Of a stretch of 64,000 nucleotides of DNA, positions 9,393-18,538 are shown piece after piece. How positions within the stretch are numbered: the first letter of the stretch is position 1; each line of letters begins with the position of its first letter. The position numbers and the translations under genes are program-made. Under the pieces are notes generated by a model. The model saw only the letters and a program-made list of their open reading frames with translations, was not told where the DNA came from and searched no databases. This DNA comes from Gordonia sp. OPL2 (GTDB lineage: Bacteria > Actinomycetota > Actinomycetes > Mycobacteriales > Mycobacteriaceae): assembly GCF_003797825.1 (NCBI RefSeq), contig NZ_RKME01000005.1, positions 186,001-250,000 of the forward strand. The letters are read 5' to 3'.

Positions 9393-10016
9393 ATGCAGGT
9401 ACAGATCGTCGATCATCCGCTGGCGGCCGCTCGCCTCACCACGATGCGCGACAAGCGCACCGACAACGCAGGGTTCCGTGCGGCCCTCTCGGATCTCACG
9501 CAGATGCTCGTGTACGAGGCGCTGGCCGGGGCCCCGAGCGAGACGGTGCCGATCGAGACACCGCTGACCGCCGTCGACGGGTCGCGGCTCGCGACACCGC
9601 CGCTGTTGGTCCCGGTGTTACGTGCCGGGCTGGGGATGGTCGAGCAGGCGCACGCGATGGTGCCCGAGGCGCACGTCGGGTTCGTCGGCGTCGCGCGTGA
9701 CGAGTCCACCGCACGGCCCGTGCCGTACCTGGAGTCGCTGCCCGACGATCTGTCCGGGTTGCCGGTGTTCGTCCTCGATCCGATGCTGGCGACCGGCGGG
9801 TCGATGCTGCACACCATCGAGCTGCTCATGGCACGCAAGGCCACCGACATCACCGCGGTCTGCGTGGTCGCCGCGCCAGAGGGGGTCGCCGCACTCGACT
9901 CGTCGGGCCATCCCGTGCGGCTCGTGGTGGCAGCGGTCGACGAGGGACTCAACGATGTCGCCTACATCGTGCCGGGCCTCGGCGATGCCGGGGACCGCCA
10001 GTTCGGTCCCCGCTGA
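9393..10016 (+). CDS. upp: Uracil phosphoribosyltransferase
   Basis: The 207-residue enzyme makes UMP from uracil and PRPP. PRPP-binding motifs are [11 protein letters not shown] at residues 72-82 and [11 protein letters not shown] at 128-138. The C-terminal uracil-site motif [12 protein letters not shown] is complete. The ATG at 9393 matches the start of mycobacterial Upp proteins ([13 protein letters not shown]); a GTG three codons earlier is the alternative. It complements the deoA-cdd operon by reusing the released uracil. Confidence 0.96.
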   Translation: MQVQIVDHPLAAARLTTMRDKRTDNAGFRAALSDLTQMLVYEALAGAPSETVPIETPLTAVDGSRLATPPLLVPVLRAGLGMVEQAHAMVPEAHVGFVGVARDESTARPVPYLESLPDDLSGLPVFVLDPMLATGGSMLHTIELLMARKATDITAVCVVAAPEGVAALDSSGHPVRLVVAAVDEGLNDVAYIVPGLGDAGDRQFGPR

Positions 10017-10029
10017 TCACCTCGAACGC

Positions 10030-10842
10030 TCAGGCCGCGACGGCCGCCCAGCGTCCATCCGACCGCCGCACGACCACGGCGTGATCAAAGCATGCGCTGA
10101 TGGTCTCGGAGGTGAGTGCGTCGTCGACAAGACCCGCCGCGATCGCCTCACCGTCGCGCAGCAGCATGGCGTGACTCGTGCTCGTGGGCAGATCCTCGAG
10201 ATGATGGGTGACCAGCACGCTCGCGAGATCGGGCACCTCCGAACGCAATTGGTCGATGCCGGTGAGGAGCTTCTCGCGTGCGGCCAGGTCGAGTCCGGTG
10301 GCAGGTTCGTCGAGCAGCAGGAGAGCGGGTCGGGGCATCAGTGCACGCGCGATCAGGGTGCGGCCGCGCTCGCCCTGGCTCATCACCGGCCACACCGAGT
10401 CCCGTCGCGCCGTCATGCCGAGGAGTTCGAGCAGGTCGTCGGCGTGCCGGTGTTCGTCGGCGGTGTAGGTGTGGCGCCGGTCGAGTTCGGGAGTGTTGGT
10501 GAGACCCGTCAGCACCACCTCGTGGGCGGTCAACGGGACGTCGATGCGCCAGCGCGGATCGACATGCCCGATGTGGGTGCGCAGTTCGCGCATGTCCACC
10601 CGACCCAGCCGCTTGCCCAGCACATCGACCGTTCCCGTCGTCGGATGTCCCCGCGCCCCCAGGATCGTCATCAGGGTCGACTTGCCCGCTCCGTTGGGGC
10701 CCAGCAGCGCCCAGTGCTCACCGGGCTGGACGCGCAGGCTCACCTTGTGGAGCAGGGCACGTCCGTTGCGGACGACGTCGAGGTCGGTGGCGTCGAGGAT
10801 CGGATCAGAAGCCGTGTGCACGCTGATCACCGTATCCAGCAT
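10030..10842 (-). CDS. ABC transporter ATP-binding protein without a nearby permease
   Basis: This is a 270-residue nucleotide-binding protein with Walker A GPNGAGKST, an ABC signature degraded to MSQGERGR, Walker B LLLLDEP and a switch His in VLVTHH. It has one ABC domain and no membrane segment, and no permease or binding protein lies next to it. The ATG at 10842 is my choice; a GTG at 10821 is possible. Either start overlaps the 3-prime end of pmmB (stop at 10805), so it probably belongs to the punA-pmmB transcript. The transported substrate cannot be told from the sequence. Confidence 0.88.
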   Translation of the reverse strand: MLDTVISVHTASDPILDATDLDVVRNGRALLHKVSLRVQPGEHWALLGPNGAGKSTLMTILGARGHPTTGTVDVLGKRLGRVDMRELRTHIGHVDPRWRIDVPLTAHEVVLTGLTNTPELDRRHTYTADEHRHADDLLELLGMTARRDSVWPVMSQGERGRTLIARALMPRPALLLLDEPATGLDLAAREKLLTGIDQLRSEVPDLASVLVTHHLEDLPTSTSHAMLLRDGEAIAAGLVDDALTSETISACFDHAVVVRRSDGRWAAVAA

Positions 10843-12454
10843 CTGCGGGGAGGTCGTCGGCGACTCGGTCCGCGATCTCTCGCAGCCATCGAGTGATGTC
10901 CGGAATGTCCGCTGCCGCAGCCGATGCAACGACCTCGATGTAGTACTTCAGTTTCGGCTCGGTGCCCGAGGGCCGCGCCATCACCCGGATCGCCACGCCG
11001 TCGGTCGACGTACCGGTCATCCGCAGGGCATCGGTCCGCAGCGAGTCGTCGCGGGTGGCGAAATCGTCGGTCCGGACGGGGATGTCGGCGAGCGCGGTCG
11101 GCGGTGTCCGCCGTAGCTGCGACATCAGGTCGGTGATCTCGTCGAGGTCGGTGACCCTGACCGAGCGCTGCGTGGTCACGTGCACGCCGTGTTCGACGGC
11201 GAGCTCGTCGAGCGCGCCGGAGAGATCGTCACCGGCGCAACGACGTTCGTGACACAGGCGGGCTGCGACCACGGCGGCGGCGATGCCGTCCTTGTCGCGC
11301 ACCGCGTCCGGGTCGACGCAGTGTCCGATAGCTTCCTCGTAGGCGTACAGCAGCGGTTCGCCCGCGCGGACAAGCCATTTGAATCCGGTCAGGGTGGTCA
11401 CGTATCGCGCACCCATCGAGCCGGCGACCTTCGCCAACAACGATCCGGAGACGATCGTGGAGGCGACGACGGGATCCGCCAGATCGGTGGTCGCGAGCAG
11501 TTGTCGTCCGAGGAGCGCGCCTGTCTCGTCGCCGGTCAGCATGCGCCAGTGGCCGTGCACGCGCGTGCCGATCGCGCATCGGTCGGCGTCGGGGTCGAGG
11601 GCGATGGCCAGATCGGCGTCCACGTCGTCGGCGAGGGCGAGCAGCCGATCGGAGGCGCCGGGCTCCTCGGGGTTGGGGAAGCGCACCGTCGGGAAGTCGG
11701 GATCCGGGGCGAACTGCTCCGCGACGACGTGCACGTCGTCGAACCCGGCGCGGCGCAACGCGGTCAGCGCGGTCGCCCCGCCGACGCCGTGCATCGCGGT
11801 GAGGGCGATACGGACGGGGGATCGACCGACGCGTCCGAACCGTCGGTCCAGTCGGTCCAGATAGCGGCGGGTGTTCAACGATGCCCGCCAGTCCGACGAC
11901 ACCGGTTGTCGCGGAATCGTGTTCGCGGGTGGCGCGGCGACGATCAGCGACTCGATCTCCGCATCGGCCGGTGGGATGAGCTGCGCGCCGCCGGTCAGGT
12001 ACACCTTGTAACCGTTGTCGGCGGGCGGATTGTGCGACGCGGTCACGGTGACGGCCGCCGCGGCTTCGAGGTCGCGGCACGCGAAGGCGACCAGCGGGGT
12101 GGGAGATGCGCCCGGGAGTACCACGACGTCGAAACCCTGCGCGGCGAGGACTTCGGCTGTGGCCGTGGCGAACTCGCGTGACCCGTGACGCGCATCCCGG
12201 CCGACGACGACCGTGGCGCCGGTGTGACCCCGGTCGATGAGCCAGCGTCCGAGACTCTCGGTGGCCCGGATGACGACGGCCACGTTCATGCCGTTGGGGC
12301 CCGCCCGCACCGGTCCCCGCAGGCCGGCGGTACCGAAATGCAGAGTGTCGGAGATGCGTTCGGCAAGGTCGTCGTGTCCGAGCGCGGCCAGCTCGCGCCG
12401 GGTGTGCGGGTCAGGATCGCCGGCGATCCAGTCGTCGGGTTCGATCACCGGCAT
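10805..12454 (-). CDS. pmmB: Phosphomannomutase / phosphoglucomutase-type enzyme
   Basis: This 549-residue alpha-D-phosphohexomutase has the phosphoserine loop TASHNP (Ser140), a metal loop DPDADR and the sugar-binding GEE-equivalent region (YAYEEAIG). The length fits the bacterial PmmB/PGM2 group rather than the short ManB group. Position next to purine nucleoside phosphorylase suggests action on pentose-1-phosphates (phosphopentomutase-like), which would let ribose-1-phosphate enter the pentose pathway; that is inference. The ATG at 12454 lies 2 bp after the punA stop. Confidence 0.93.
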   Translation of the reverse strand: MPVIEPDDWIAGDPDPHTRRELAALGHDDLAERISDTLHFGTAGLRGPVRAGPNGMNVAVVIRATESLGRWLIDRGHTGATVVVGRDARHGSREFATATAEVLAAQGFDVVVLPGASPTPLVAFACRDLEAAAAVTVTASHNPPADNGYKVYLTGGAQLIPPADAEIESLIVAAPPANTIPRQPVSSDWRASLNTRRYLDRLDRRFGRVGRSPVRIALTAMHGVGGATALTALRRAGFDDVHVVAEQFAPDPDFPTVRFPNPEEPGASDRLLALADDVDADLAIALDPDADRCAIGTRVHGHWRMLTGDETGALLGRQLLATTDLADPVVASTIVSGSLLAKVAGSMGARYVTTLTGFKWLVRAGEPLLYAYEEAIGHCVDPDAVRDKDGIAAAVVAARLCHERRCAGDDLSGALDELAVEHGVHVTTQRSVRVTDLDEITDLMSQLRRTPPTALADIPVRTDDFATRDDSLRTDALRMTGTSTDGVAIRVMARPSGTEPKLKYYIEVVASAAAADIPDITRWLREIADRVADDLPADAGYGDQRAHGF

Positions 12455-12456
12455 TG

Positions 12457-13260
12457 TCAGAGCCGACCGATGATGGACGCGAGCAACTCGCCCATGCGAC
12501 GTGCCGATGCGCGGCCCACCTCGAGGACCTCCGTGTGGCTCAGCGGTTCGCCGGTCATCCCGGCGGCGAGGTTGGTGACCAACGACATACCGAGCACTCT
12601 CAGACCGGCGGCTCGGGCGGCGATGGTCTCGTGCACCGTCGACATCCCGACGAGATCCGCCCCGAGGGTGCGCAACATCCGGATCTCTGCGGGCGTCTCG
12701 TAATGGGGACCGGGCAGGCCGGCGTAGACGCCGTCGGCCAGCGTCGGATCGATGGTGCGAGCGAGGTCGCGCAGAGCGGGGGAGTATGCGTCGACGAGGT
12801 CGACGAACTGGGCACCGACCAGGGGTGACCGCGCCGTCAGATTGAGGTGATCGCTGATCAGGACGGGCTGCCCGACGGACATGTCCTGGCGTAGTCCGCC
12901 GGCTGCATTGGTCAGGATGATCGTGTGCGCACCGGCGGCCGCCGCGGTCCGGACGGGGTGGACGACGCGTGACAGGTGGTGCCCCTCGTAGGCGTGGATG
13001 CGTCCGAGCAGGATGAGCACCCGCCGATCGCCGATGCGAACCGAATGCGCGACACCGCCGTGACCTGCGGCCTTCGGCGGTGTGAAGCCCGGTAGATCTG
13101 CCATCGGCACGCTGGCGACGGGAGTCCCGAACGCCTCGGCCGCCGGTGCCCAGCCCGACCCGAGGACCACTGCGACGTCGTGCGCGGTGCAATCGGTCTC
13201 GGCGGCGATCGTCGCGGCGGCTGCGATCGCAGCGGCGTCGGCATCGGCAGTGGGGTCCAT
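12457..13260 (-). CDS. punA: Purine nucleoside phosphorylase
   Basis: The 267-residue trimeric-type PNP cleaves inosine and guanosine with phosphate. Motifs include the phosphate-site [11 protein letters not shown], the segment GRIHAYEGH, the ILTNAAGGL loop and [11 protein letters not shown] late Asn in SLVTNLAAG is the purine-binding residue. Open frame continues upstream to 14055 but is antisense to real genes; the ATG at 13260 gives the family length. It is transcribed with pmmB and perhaps the ABC ATPase. Together with adenosine deaminase it makes hypoxanthine and guanine. Confidence 0.95.
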   Translation of the reverse strand: MDPTADADAAAIAAAATIAAETDCTAHDVAVVLGSGWAPAAEAFGTPVASVPMADLPGFTPPKAAGHGGVAHSVRIGDRRVLILLGRIHAYEGHHLSRVVHPVRTAAAAGAHTIILTNAAGGLRQDMSVGQPVLISDHLNLTARSPLVGAQFVDLVDAYSPALRDLARTIDPTLADGVYAGLPGPHYETPAEIRMLRTLGADLVGMSTVHETIAARAAGLRVLGMSLVTNLAAGMTGEPLSHTEVLEVGRASARRMGELLASIIGRL

Positions 13261-13296
13261 GGGCCCAACAGTAATGCCCGGCGATAAGGTCGCTAC

Positions 13297-13995
13297 ATGC
13301 CGTTTCTCAGTTCTGCGGGCGATGTCACCGAGCTCTACCTGGGCGCAGAGGGTGTCGAACTCGACGAGTCCAATCCGGACAACCGGTTTCGGATCGAATG
13401 GATGGCGACAGTCGGGGAGTACCTCGATCAGATCGCCGCGGAGCCGACCAAACCACTGGTGATCACGGCCACCGGCAAGTTCTTCACCAACGGGCTCGAC
13501 ACCGACTACATCGCGGCGAATGCGAGTGGACTGCCGCGCTACCTCGATCGCGTGCACGAGCTCTACGTCAAACTGCTCACCCTGCCCGTCCCGACGGTCG
13601 CCGCGATCAACGGCCATGCCTTCGGTGCGGGCGCCATGCTGGCCCTGTGCGCCGACGTCCGACTGATGCGCACCGAGCGGGGATTCTGGTCGTTGCCCGA
13701 GGCCGCGCTCGGCATGCCCTTCACCCGTGGCATGAGCACCCTGCTGCGGACGCGTCTCACCGACGCGACCGCCACCGAGGGGATGCTGACGTCGAAGCGC
13801 TACGGCGGTGCCGATGCCAAGGCGGCGGGCATCGTCGAAGAGGCTGTCGACGTCGACCAGCTGCTCAGTCGTGCACGCGAGCTCGCAGCCGAGCGCGCCC
13901 CGCTGGCAGGGCAGAACCTGGGACAGATCAAGCGAGGACTGCGGCGTCCGCTGCTCGAGGATCTGCAGATCACCACACCCCCGTCGGTGCTGTGA
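13297..13995 (+). CDS. Enoyl-CoA hydratase/isomerase family protein
   Basis: This short 232-residue crotonase-fold protein has oxyanion-hole segments around [12 protein letters not shown] (residues 56-67) and [19 protein letters not shown] (about 105-123). The usual hydratase glutamates are hard to place, because the second site reads [14 protein letters not shown]. Together with the short C-terminus this resembles the delta3,delta2-enoyl-CoA isomerase/PECI-like subgroup. Substrate unknown. It lies between divergently transcribed punA and the amidohydrolase gene 10 bp downstream, so the two probably share a transcript. Confidence 0.88.
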   Translation: MPFLSSAGDVTELYLGAEGVELDESNPDNRFRIEWMATVGEYLDQIAAEPTKPLVITATGKFFTNGLDTDYIAANASGLPRYLDRVHELYVKLLTLPVPTVAAINGHAFGAGAMLALCADVRLMRTERGFWSLPEAALGMPFTRGMSTLLRTRLTDATATEGMLTSKRYGGADAKAAGIVEEAVDVDQLLSRARELAAERAPLAGQNLGQIKRGLRRPLLEDLQITTPPSVL

Positions 13996-14005
13996 TGGTG
14001 GCGCG

Positions 14006-15199
14006 ATGGCTGTGAGCGAATCCGGTATCCACTCGGTGGCTTCGCGCGACGTCATTGGCGCGTGGTGGGCGGCGAACGGGCAGGACGTGGTGCAGTGGCG
14101 CCGACAGATCCATGCTCATCCCGAGCTGTCACGCCAGGAGGTCAACACGACCGAGCTGGTGATGGTCGAACTCACCAGTGCCGGGCTGGAACCTCGACGG
14201 CTGCCGCTGGGTACGGGCGTCGTCTGCGACATCGGTCCGGGCGACAAGCCACGGATCGCGTTGCGCGCCGACATGGACGCGCTGCCGATCACCGAGCACA
14301 CCGGGTTGGCGTTCAGCTCGACTGTCGAAGGTGTGTCCCATTCCTGCGGTCACGACGCACACACGGCGATCCTCATGGGTGTCGCCAAGTTGCTGGCATC
14401 TCTCGACGAACTGCCCGTCGGTGTTCGACTGATCTTCCAGCCGGCCGAGGAGGTCATGCCGGGCGGCGCGCTCGATGCCGTTGCGGCCGGGGTGATGAAC
14501 GGGGTCAGCCGGATCTTCGCGCTGCACTGCGACCCCAAACTGCCGGTCGGATCGGTCGGACTGCGCTCCGGGGCACTGACGTCGGCGGCAGATCACATCG
14601 ACCTGCAGTTGCACTCGGCCGGTGGCCACACATCGCGTCCGCACCTCACCGGAGACCTTGTGTACGCGATGGGGACCGTCATCACCGGCCTGCCTGGCAT
14701 CCTGTCGCGCCGCATTGACCCACGGTCGGGGACGGTCATGGTGTGGGGTGCCGCACATGCCGGGAGCGCACCCAACGCGATCCCACAGGAAGGTCGGCTG
14801 CTCGGAACGGTCCGCACCGGCGACCACGCCATGTGGTCCGAGCTCGAGCCTCTGGTCCGCAGCGTGATCGGTGAACTCCTGGCACCTCTCGGCGTGCGCT
14901 ACGACCTCTCGTACTTCCGGGGCGTCCCTCCGGTCGTCAACGACGAGACGGCCGTCGGCATGCTGCGTGCTGCCGTCGCCGAGATCGGGCCGAACGCGGT
15001 CGCCGACACCCCGCAGTCACCCGGTGGCGAGGACTTCTCCTGGTACCTCGAGCATGTGCCCGGAGCGATGGGTCGCCTCGGGGTGTGGGACGGGATCGGT
15101 CCGCACGTGGACCTGCATCAACCCAACTTCGACCTCGACGAGCGTGCGCTCGAGGTCGGCGTCCGCACGTTGGCGGGGGTCGCTCTCGGCGAGGTGTGA
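14006..15199 (+). CDS. amiA1: M20-family amidohydrolase (AmiA1-like)
   Basis: The 397-residue protein is a zinc aminoacylase/carboxypeptidase of the M20D type (N-acyl amino acid amidohydrolase). The family order is complete: HAHPELS near the start, [24 protein letters not shown] and a C-terminal GGEDFSWY, with metal and base residues in place. The ATG at 14006 starts just before the conserved domain; longer frames read back into the crotonase gene. M. tuberculosis has a tandem amiB1-amiA1 pair at this position, whereas here only one copy is present beside a crotonase. Physiological substrate unknown. Confidence 0.9.
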   Translation: MAVSESGIHSVASRDVIGAWWAANGQDVVQWRRQIHAHPELSRQEVNTTELVMVELTSAGLEPRRLPLGTGVVCDIGPGDKPRIALRADMDALPITEHTGLAFSSTVEGVSHSCGHDAHTAILMGVAKLLASLDELPVGVRLIFQPAEEVMPGGALDAVAAGVMNGVSRIFALHCDPKLPVGSVGLRSGALTSAADHIDLQLHSAGGHTSRPHLTGDLVYAMGTVITGLPGILSRRIDPRSGTVMVWGAAHAGSAPNAIPQEGRLLGTVRTGDHAMWSELEPLVRSVIGELLAPLGVRYDLSYFRGVPPVVNDETAVGMLRAAVAEIGPNAVADTPQSPGGEDFSWYLEHVPGAMGRLGVWDGIGPHVDLHQPNFDLDERALEVGVRTLAGVALGEV

Positions 15200-15209
15200 G
15201 GCTCCCGGG

Positions 15210-15692
15210 TCAGGGTTCGACGGGCCCCGGCCCGGGCCCGACGTTGCGTGATTCGCGCAACCGAAGTTCCTGCACATACTCGGCAGGCGCCCCGGCTATC
15301 TCCGCTGCCTCGGCCATCACGCCCAGGTAGCGGGCCGAGGGGAGTCCGCCCTCATAGGCGTCCAGGACGTACAGCCAGGCAAGGACCGGGCCGTCGGCCG
15401 TGTCGATGCGAACCCGCAGCTTCACGTGGATGCCGAGCTCGGAACCCTCCCAGCGGTCGAGATTCTCCTCGTCCTCGCTGGTGACGTCATACAGGACGAC
15501 GAAGACCTTGGAATCGGGGTCGTCGCGGTCCTCGGTGACGGTGGCGAGCGAGCCTTCCCAGCCGATGTCGCCGCCCCCGAACGTGAGACGCCAACCGTGC
15601 AGCCACCCGGTTCCCGACATCGGGGAGTGCGGTGCACGCTCAGCCATCTGCTCGGGATGCATGTTCGACCCGTAGGCGGCGTATATCGGCAC
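15210..15692 (-). CDS. Gamma-glutamylcyclotransferase-fold protein (Rv3304-like)
   Basis: The 160-residue protein begins MPIYAAYGSNM, the YGSN loop of the AIG2/GGCT fold that binds a gamma-glutamyl group. WEGSLATV and the later TADGPVLAWLYV strand fit the small beta-barrel. It corresponds by position to Rv3304. Members cyclise gamma-glutamyl peptides to 5-oxoproline, but mycolata use mycothiol rather than glutathione, so the true substrate is open. The Gly-Pro-rich tail (GPGPGPVEP) is encoded by a very GC-rich stretch at about 15220-15240. Convergent with amiA1, with 10 bp between stops. Confidence 0.85.
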   Translation of the reverse strand: MPIYAAYGSNMHPEQMAERAPHSPMSGTGWLHGWRLTFGGGDIGWEGSLATVTEDRDDPDSKVFVVLYDVTSEDEENLDRWEGSELGIHVKLRVRIDTADGPVLAWLYVLDAYEGGLPSARYLGVMAEAAEIAGAPAEYVQELRLRESRNVGPGPGPVEP

Positions 15693-15846
15693 GGGCGAAA
15701 GCCTAGATGCTCCGCGCGCGGCGCGAAAGCTGGGCCTCCCCCGAGGGTGCGACGACCGCCCGCCGGGGGACTAGGTTGGTAGGCGACATCCGGCGCGCGA
15801 GCAGCCCATCCGTACCGCGCCGGCGACGACGACAGGAGTGGTGGAC

Positions 15847-17250
15847 GTGACCAAGATCGTGATCATCGGCGGCGGCCCGGCCGGCTACGAGGCAGCGTTG
15901 GCTGCGGCCGCGTATGGCGCCGACATCACGGTGATCGACTCCGACGGCGTCGGCGGCGCGTGCGTGCTGTGGGACTGCGTGCCCTCCAAGACGTTCATCG
16001 CGTCGAGCGGTATTCGCACCGAGGTGCGCAAGGCCGTCGATCTCGGCATCAACATCCGTACCGATGATGCCCTGGTCACGCTTCCGCAGATCCATCAGCG
16101 GGTGCGCGATCTGGCGTTCGCGCAGTCGTCCGACATCCGCTCGCGACTGATCAGTGAGGGTGTCAAACTCGTCTCCGGTCGGGCGCAGCTCGACGAACGG
16201 CAGATCGGCGTCTCCACCCACGGCGTCGTCGCAACACTCGACGACGGCAGCACCGAGCGTTTCGAGGGCGATGTCGTGCTCATCGCGACTGGCGCCTCAC
16301 CGCGCGTGCTCCCGGATGCCCGGCCCGACGGCGAGCGAATCCTCAACTGGCGCCAGCTCTACGACCTGGAAGAACTGCCCGAACACCTCGTCGTCATCGG
16401 TTCCGGCGTGACCGGTGCCGAATTCGTCCACGCCTACACCGAACTCGGCGTGAAGGTGACGTTGGTCTCGAGTCGCGACCGCGTTCTGCCCGGCGAGGAC
16501 GAGGACGCCGCGCTCGTCCTCGAGGACGCACTGGCCGAACGTGGTGTGGAGCTCATCAAGCACGCCCGCGCCGACAAGGTGGAGCGGCACGGGGATTCGG
16601 TGACCGCGCACCTGGCCGACGGACGCACGGTCACCGGCTCACACGTCCTGATGACAGTCGGTTCCGTGCCGAACACCGGCGACCTCGGGCTCGACCGCGC
16701 AGGGGTGGAAGTCGATCGCGGCGGTTACATCACCGTCGATCGCGTCTCCCGCACCTCGGTCGCCGGCATCTACGCGGCGGGTGACTGCACCGGCCTGCTA
16801 CCGCTCGCGTCGGTCGCCGCCATGCAGGGCCGCATCGCGATGTATCACTCGCTCGGCGAGGGTGTCAGCCCCATCAAGCTGAAAACCGTTGCGTCCGCGA
16901 TCTTCACACGTCCCGAGATCGCGACCGTCGGCGTCTCGCAGAAGGCGATCGACAGCGGCGAATATCCCGCGCGGACCGTCATGCTGCCGCTGGCGACGAA
17001 CCCTCGCGCGAAGATGAGCGGGCTGCGTCGCGGCTTCGTGAAGATCTTCTGCCGCCCGGCCACAGGGGTGGTCATCGGTGGTGTCGTCGTCGCGCCGACC
17101 GCTTCAGAACTGATTCTTCCGATCGCGCTCGCCGTGCAGAACAAACTGACGGTTTCCGATCTGGCACAGACATTTTCGGTCTACCCATCGCTGTCGGGCT
17201 CGGTCACCGAGGCCGCGCGCCAGCTGGTCCGGCACGACGATCTGGACTGA
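15847..17250 (+). CDS. lpdA: NAD(P)H quinone reductase LpdA, dihydrolipoamide-dehydrogenase family
   Basis: The 467-residue flavoprotein disulfide reductase-fold protein has an FAD site GGGPAGYE at residues 8-15, a second nucleotide site GSGVTGAEF and ATG..P motifs. It is close to M. tuberculosis LpdA (Rv3303c), described as a quinone reductase. Here the N-terminal active-site segment retains both cysteines (C39 and C44, CVLWDC), whereas I recall the mycobacterial protein lacking the first. The C-terminal His-Glu dyad of true lipoamide dehydrogenases is replaced (VYPSLSGS). AGGAG ends at 15838, so the GTG at 15847 is the best-spaced start; GTGs at 15838 and 15841 are alternatives. Confidence 0.9.
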   Translation: MTKIVIIGGGPAGYEAALAAAAYGADITVIDSDGVGGACVLWDCVPSKTFIASSGIRTEVRKAVDLGINIRTDDALVTLPQIHQRVRDLAFAQSSDIRSRLISEGVKLVSGRAQLDERQIGVSTHGVVATLDDGSTERFEGDVVLIATGASPRVLPDARPDGERILNWRQLYDLEELPEHLVVIGSGVTGAEFVHAYTELGVKVTLVSSRDRVLPGEDEDAALVLEDALAERGVELIKHARADKVERHGDSVTAHLADGRTVTGSHVLMTVGSVPNTGDLGLDRAGVEVDRGGYITVDRVSRTSVAGIYAAGDCTGLLPLASVAAMQGRIAMYHSLGEGVSPIKLKTVASAIFTRPEIATVGVSQKAIDSGEYPARTVMLPLATNPRAKMSGLRRGFVKIFCRPATGVVIGGVVVAPTASELILPIALAVQNKLTVSDLAQTFSVYPSLSGSVTEAARQLVRHDDLD

Positions 17251-17259
17251 GGTTCGGCG

Positions 17260-17345
17260 CTGGGTTTGTCTCGAGTATCGAGGTGATGCGGCGTGCTCTG
17301 TTCCCTGAGGGACGAGGCGATAGCCGAGTGTCACGAAGGGGCTCG
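17260..17345. repeat. Candidate dispersed intergenic repeat (REP-like)
   Basis: The 100 bp between lpdA and the lipoprotein gene contain two small palindromes, CTCGA-GTA-TCGAG at 17270-17282 and TCCCTGAGGGA at 17302-17312, followed by CACGAAGGGG. I recall similar CCCTTCGTGACACTCGGCTA-type text between genes of Gordonia and related genomes. Only one copy is visible here, so repeat status is inference. It may also act as the terminator for the two convergent genes. Confidence 0.35.
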
Positions 17346-17350
17346 ACTGA

Positions 17351-18016
17351 CTACTCGGGGATTTGATTGATGGTTGCGCGGGTGTAGTCCAAAGCCTTCT
17401 CGCACATCTGTTCTCGAGTTGGCTTTTCGATGACAAAACTCATCGAAGTAAAGACCATTGCAGTGCCTGATCGAACAATCGTCGTGCATTCGCTATTGCC
17501 GGGAGAGATCGCGACGGCTCGACCAGCTTCATACGTGTCAGCCAAGAATTGGTCTCCTGTAGCTGCGTAGCGCTGCTTGTACTGATTGAGTGATCCGTTG
17601 AAGTTGCCAACAAACTGTGACAAGTACGCGAGCTTTGGCTGAATGAGTTTCCATTCGCAGCCGCGGACGGTCTGATGATCTGCAACCGCTGCATCGGCTA
17701 CTGAATTCTCATCCACCTGAAGTCGGGTGCGAGTGTCGGAGGCTTCGGCGGTGCACGGTTCAAACGTCGTACCGTCGTTGTTCGAACTCCACCGATTTGG
17801 GAACTTGGTTGCAAACGGCAGACGACGTCCCGCTGCGTCGGTTTGCCTAACGCTCGCCTGATGACTTGTCGGGGACGCAGAGTCTGAAGCTTGAATGGTC
17901 TCACTGGAGGGAGAACCGTCGACATCGCAGGCAACTAGGGTCATCGCGGCAAGAAGCGCGGCGGCAACATAGTTAGACGCACGAAGCGTTCTGCCGGAGA
18001 GCTGACGAACCAGCAT
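17351..18016 (-). CDS. DUF3558-like secreted lipoprotein
   Basis: This 221-residue predicted lipoprotein has a short basic N-terminus, a hydrophobic stretch at about 17-28 and the lipobox LVAC, with Cys30 as the acylation site. A Ser/Thr-rich linker follows, then a globular domain with PC.AE near residue 87 and paired cysteines (about C118, C175 and C202) in the pattern of actinobacterial DUF3558 lipoproteins, whose function is unknown. The gene is clearly lower in GC than its neighbours. Its ATG overlaps the stop of the helical gene upstream (ATGA), so the two are a unit. The mature protein should sit outside the membrane. Confidence 0.75.
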   Translation of the reverse strand: MLVRQLSGRTLRASNYVAAALLAAMTLVACDVDGSPSSETIQASDSASPTSHQASVRQTDAAGRRLPFATKFPNRWSSNNDGTTFEPCTAEASDTRTRLQVDENSVADAAVADHQTVRGCEWKLIQPKLAYLSQFVGNFNGSLNQYKQRYAATGDQFLADTYEAGRAVAISPGNSECTTIVRSGTAMVFTSMSFVIEKPTREQMCEKALDYTRATINQIPE

Positions 18017-18408
18017 CAGGCGTGAAAGTCAGACTGCGATAAGCGGTCCGTGTCCGAAAGCGAATGCTTGGCATCAACACATTTTTCCGCTAGTCCGGTG
18101 AGTTCCTGGGCTTGGCGCTCAAGTTGGGTCCGGAAAGTTGTGATTACCGGAGCAAGCGCCTCGAACATTCCGGTCCCCTCTGAACACTCGCCGAAGTAGT
18201 TTCCGGCCGCCACCCGCGACAAGCTCACGCTGGCCGCCGCTAACCGAGCCGCCCCATCCGCCGCAACCTGCGCCCGCTTCTCCCACTCACCCGCAGTCAG
18301 CTTCACGACACCACCGGAGGCGGTGCCGCCGTCGAGCGGAACGGTCGACGGGGTCGACGAGTTCGGGATGCTGACGGAGTCGCCCGGCAGCGGGTAGTAG
18401 TCGGTCAT
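18016..18408 (-). CDS. Helical-hairpin protein, type VII secretion-like
   Basis: The 130-residue protein has a disordered, Pro/Ser/Thr-rich first 35 residues and then a predicted helix-turn-helix hairpin (about 38-120). The first helix carries GEWEKRA and the turn is near GNYFGEC. Two cysteines (about C74 and C109) could link the hairpin outside the cell. The architecture recalls WXG100/EspC-type proteins although no exact WXG motif is present. The ATG at 18408 follows a GAGGGGGATGG ribosome site. Its stop overlaps the DUF3558-like lipoprotein start, suggesting a surface two-protein system. I do not recognise the family with certainty. Confidence 0.68.
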   Translation of the reverse strand: MTDYYPLPGDSVSIPNSSTPSTVPLDGGTASGGVVKLTAGEWEKRAQVAADGAARLAAASVSLSRVAAGNYFGECSEGTGMFEALAPVITTFRTQLERQAQELTGLAEKCVDAKHSLSDTDRLSQSDFHA

Positions 18409-18475
18409 CCATCCCCCTCATGTGACGTCACGACTTGGACGCACAGTACACAGCCCCTGGTTCCCGTGCCCCGAA

Positions 18476-18496
18476 GATAATACGGAAGGCTGTATT
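18476..18496 (+). promoter_or_regulatory. Candidate -10 element and small inverted repeat before the type VII-like gene
   Basis: GATAAT at 18476-18481 is a good -10 hexamer about 58 bp before the GTG at 18539. It partly overlaps an inverted repeat AATAC (18479-18483) and GTATT (18492-18496) that could bind a repressor. No convincing -35 is visible at 17-bp spacing. The remaining 130 bp of this divergent region show nothing else. Confidence 0.3.
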
Positions 18497-18538
18497 CTCG
18501 CAGGTGTCCACGGGTCGGACGAGCTCATAGGGGGGACT

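Noticed and set aside
18422..18538. N-terminal extension of the PPE-like protein
   Set aside because: It covers the promoter region and a six-G ribosome site sits before the GTG at 18539.
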